From assembly GCA_002333095.1 (NCBI GenBank), contig DDBK01000063.1, positions 18,343 through 26,853 on the forward strand: a DNA stretch of 8,511 bases, written 5' to 3'. The translations under genes were made by a program, and so were the position numbers. This document shows positions 6,033-8,511 of the stretch, piece by piece (positions within the stretch are counted from its first letter, which is position 1; each line of letters opens with the position of its first letter). The notes under the pieces were generated by a model, which did not search any database, was not told the DNA's origin, and saw only the letters and a list, made by a program, of their open reading frames with translations. Origin of the DNA: Cellvibrionales bacterium UBA2034. Its GTDB lineage: Bacteria > Pseudomonadota > Gammaproteobacteria > Pseudomonadales > UBA7239.

Positions 6033-8511
6033 AACTACCGCTGCGCTCGAAACGGGCCATACGCTTGGCCAATCGCTCGCCCACCAGATCGTTAATATTC
6101 AGCAGCAACTCCTCCTCAACGAAGGGTTTGCCCATATAACGCTCAACGCCCATACCCATGGCGCGCTCACGGTGTTTGTCACCGGTACGCGATGTGATCA
6201 TGATGATCGGGATATCCTGCAGGCGCTGACTGTTTTTGATCGTACTGGCCACTTCAAATCCATCCATGCGCGGCATCTCGATATCCAGCAGCAATACATC
6301 CGGCATACGATCCTGCATTTGCAACAGCGCATCGGCGCCGTCTTTTGCCAACATCACATTGAAGCCTTCGCGTTCCAACAAGCGCGAAGTAACCTTGCGC
6401 ACCGTCACCGAGTCATCACACACCATCACGGTAATATTTTCCTCTACTGCTGGCGCAGCAGACTGGCTATCGATGTGGAATGCAGCGCCTTCGAGCGCCA
6501 GGTTTGCACGCACCAGTGCCAGCAGATCAAGAATCACTACTACGCTACCATCACCGAGCAAGGTCGCGCCTGATAAACCCGGCACTGCAGCAAACTGCAT
6601 GCCCAACGCCTTTACAACAATCTCGCGGCTACCAATCAGCTGGTCAACGTGCAATGCCACAGTATGTTCCGCACTGCGCAACAAAATGACAGGTTCAGGC
6701 ATCACCGCCGATTCAAGATTCGCACGCATTTTGGTTTGCAGCAACGCGCCGAGATAACGCACTTCGTAATGCCGTCCTGCATATTCAAAACGCGCTTCCG
6801 GATCCTCGTAATAACTTTCCAGCTCAAACGGACTAACGCGCACAATACCTTCAATGGATGTCAGCGGAATGGCAAAAACATCTTCGCCTATACGCACCAT
6901 CAATGCGCGGTTCACCGATACAGTAAACGGCAGGCGTACAATAAATTCCGTGCCCTGACCCACAGCGGAATGAATGGTCATCGAACCACCCATGGCCTTG
7001 ATTTCACTGTGAACAACATCCATGCCCACACCGCGACCGGAAATTTGTGTCACTTTTTCCGCAGTACTGAAACCCGCCTGCAAAATAAATTGCAACGCCT
7101 CACTGTCGGTAATCGGCGAATCGGCCGTCAACAAACCACGTTCGATGGCTTTCTTGCGCACAGCATCAACATTGATACCGCCACCATCGTCGCGCAAGGA
7201 GATCAGGATGTCGCCGCCATCACGGCCAAGGCTCAGCACCACACGACCCTGTTTTGATTTGCCGGCAGCCAGACGTTTTTCCGGACTTTCAATACCGTGG
7301 TCACATGCGTTCCGCAACATATGCTCCAGCGGAGCCACCATGCGTTCCAGCATGGTTCTATCCAGCTCACCCTGAACATTTTCCAGATCAAACGCGATAT
7401 CTTTTTTCAACTCGCCAGCCACCTGGCGGATGATGCGACGCAGCCTCGGCTCCAGCCGTGAAAAAGGTACCATGCGTGAACGCATCAAACCTTCCTGCAG
7501 GCCGGTATTGATACGCGCCTGTTGTACAAGCAGCGTTTCAGTGTCGCGCAGTTTATTATTCAGCGAGCTCCGGATATCCAGCAAATCCGAAGCGGATTCT
7601 GACAAGGAACTTGTCAATTGCTGCACGGTGGAATAGCGATCCATTTCAAGCGGATCAAAATCGTCACTGCGTTCCTGGATTTCTGCCTGACGGGATTGGA
7701 TCTGCGCATCCGTTTCTGCTTCAAGACGACGCAACTGGTCCTGCAATCGCAGAATAGTCGATTCCATCTCTTCCGCTGTGCGTTCGATATCGATCATCTG
7801 TTGTTCAACACGTGAACGGCTGATCGACGTTTCACCTGCAAGGTTAACCAGGTTTTCCAGCAGATCTGCTGATACCTTGATCATTTCCTGTTGTGCTTGC
7901 GCCGCTTTCGCTTCAGCAGCAGCATGCACACCTTTTTTGCCGGCAATCGCTTCTTCAAGGCCGCGCGGCATACTACCGCCACGGAACGGAATGATGGTTG
8001 CAGACGGTACAGGATTGGCAACATCTGCCTGAGGCACTGTTCTTGTTGTTTCTTTCGCTGCAACCTCGACAGGCGCAGCAACAGGCACAGCAGCGCTTGT
8101 GGCAACAGTTTCACCTGCCACTATCCGGCGAACAAGATTCACACCAGCCATCATTTTGTCGTAATAACTGTGCATGGTAGCGAACAACGCTTCATCGGCC
8201 ACACCAGAGAATTGCTCCAGTTGTGTTTCAAGATCATGCGCAAGATCGCCAAGACCCATTATGCCAGTCATGCGCGCGCCACCCTTGAAGGTGTGCAAAT
8301 TGCGTTTTAATGCATCGCAGAAAGAGCTGTCATCTGGCGCTTCATGCCAACCCTGGATTTGCGCTTCCAGATCATCGAGCAGCTCACCCGCTTCATCAAG
8401 AAAGAGGGAAAACATTTCCGCATCAGCATCTTCAGAAATACCCAGATCCGCCAGAGCACTGTCATCAGCAGTGTCAACTTGTACAGCCTGAACCACTTCA
8501 ATTTCTGGCGC
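6031..8511 (-). CDS. chpA: Hybrid chemosensory histidine kinase ChpA, C-terminal part (5' end outside window)
   Basis: The frame is open to the window edge, with 826 codons visible. A GTG at 8496 is not a convincing start, because five in-frame codons precede it and ChpA proteins are far longer (about 2,470 aa in P. aeruginosa). Counting from that GTG, the order is as follows. An Hpt domain (about 20-125) has phospho-acceptor H68 in L-H-T-F-K-G-G-A. An Ala/Pro/Val-rich linker (126-205) leads to a long dimerisation helix region (206-345). The HATPase (about 345-524) has N396-A-C-D-H, D436-D-G-G-G-I and G487-R-G-V-G-M-D. A CheW-like domain (525-665) and a complete receiver follow, with D694, D695, D738 (L-L-L-D-I-E-M-P), T768 and K790. 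All catalytic residues are present, so it should autophosphorylate and transfer to its own receiver and to PilG/PilH-type regulators. It sits first among the visible co-directional genes and controls type IV pilus behaviour by analogy. Confidence 0.95.
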   Translation of the reverse strand, partial: APEIEVVQAVQVDTADDSALADLGISEDADAEMFSLFLDEAGELLDDLEAQIQGWHEAPDDSSFCDALKRNLHTFKGGARMTGIMGLGDLAHDLETQLEQFSGVADEALFATMHSYYDKMMAGVNLVRRIVAGETVATSAAVPVAAPVEVAAKETTRTVPQADVANPVPSATIIPFRGGSMPRGLEEAIAGKKGVHAAAEAKAAQAQQEMIKVSADLLENLVNLAGETSISRSRVEQQMIDIERTAEEMESTILRLQDQLRRLEAETDAQIQSRQAEIQERSDDFDPLEMDRYSTVQQLTSSLSESASDLLDIRSSLNNKLRDTETLLVQQARINTGLQEGLMRSRMVPFSRLEPRLRRIIRQVAGELKKDIAFDLENVQGELDRTMLERMVAPLEHMLRNACDHGIESPEKRLAAGKSKQGRVVLSLGRDGGDILISLRDDGGGINVDAVRKKAIERGLLTADSPITDSEALQFILQAGFSTAEKVTQISGRGVGMDVVHSEIKAMGGSMTIHSAVGQGTEFIVRLPFTVSVNRALMVRIGEDVFAIPLTSIEGIVRVSPFELESYYEDPEARFEYAGRHYEVRYLGALLQTKMRANLESAVMPEPVILLRSAEHTVALHVDQLIGSREIVVKALGMQFAAVPGLSGATLLGDGSVVVILDLLALVRANLALEGAAFHIDSQSAAPAVEENITVMVCDDSVTVRKVTSRLLEREGFNVMLAKDGADALLQMQDRMPDVLLLDIEMPRMDGFEVASTIKNSQRLQDIPIIMITSRTGDKHRERAMGMGVERYMGKPFVEEELLLNINDLVGERLAKRMARFERSGS

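Noticed and set aside
6649..7257. 202-codon open frame on the plus strand
   Set aside because: It is antisense to the ATPase and CheW regions of chpA, where every kinase motif is intact; it shows no recognisable motif.

Overview
The window is a densely packed bacterial chromosome segment, probably from a gammaproteobacterium. The protein families and the chpA-chpB-chpC order recall Pseudomonas-type twitching systems. The roughly even GC content and the changed neighbours would fit a Cellvibrionaceae-like genus, but that placement is inference. I see no mobile element, tRNA, rRNA or CRISPR array.

Layout. Positions 1-666 (+ strand) hold the 3' end of a gene I cannot name; its C-terminus has a W-D-P-A-H motif like the catalytic DxxH block of SGNH/GDSL-fold hydrolases. 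It converges on the rest of the window. The short gap between the two gene ends, plus the last codons of the first gene, carries three tandem 17-bp repeat units. All remaining genes (712-8511) lie on the minus strand. In transcription order (right to left) they are chpA (partial, hybrid CheA histidine kinase), chpB (CheB-like methylesterase), chpC (CheW-like adaptor), tsaE (ATPase for tRNA t6A synthesis), amiB (LysM-bearing N-acetylmuramoyl-L-alanine amidase) and mutL (mismatch repair).

The six genes are separated by 8, 5, -1, 10 and 11 nt, so they look like one transcription unit, possibly with internal promoters I cannot see. It joins two blocks that are separate in Pseudomonas aeruginosa: the Chp chemosensory operon, which controls type IV pili and cAMP, and the housekeeping tsaE-amiB-mutL block. 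The junction is a one-base stop/start overlap (TGATG), so tsaE translation is probably coupled to chpC. After mutL the unit ends against a convergent gene, so the miaA-hfq continuation common in gammaproteobacteria is not directly downstream.

I found no clearly undescribed system. The points most worth checking are the chpC/tsaE fusion of operons, the tandem repeats across the convergent stop codons, the degenerate receiver in ChpB, and the poorly characterised SGNH-like gene at the left edge.
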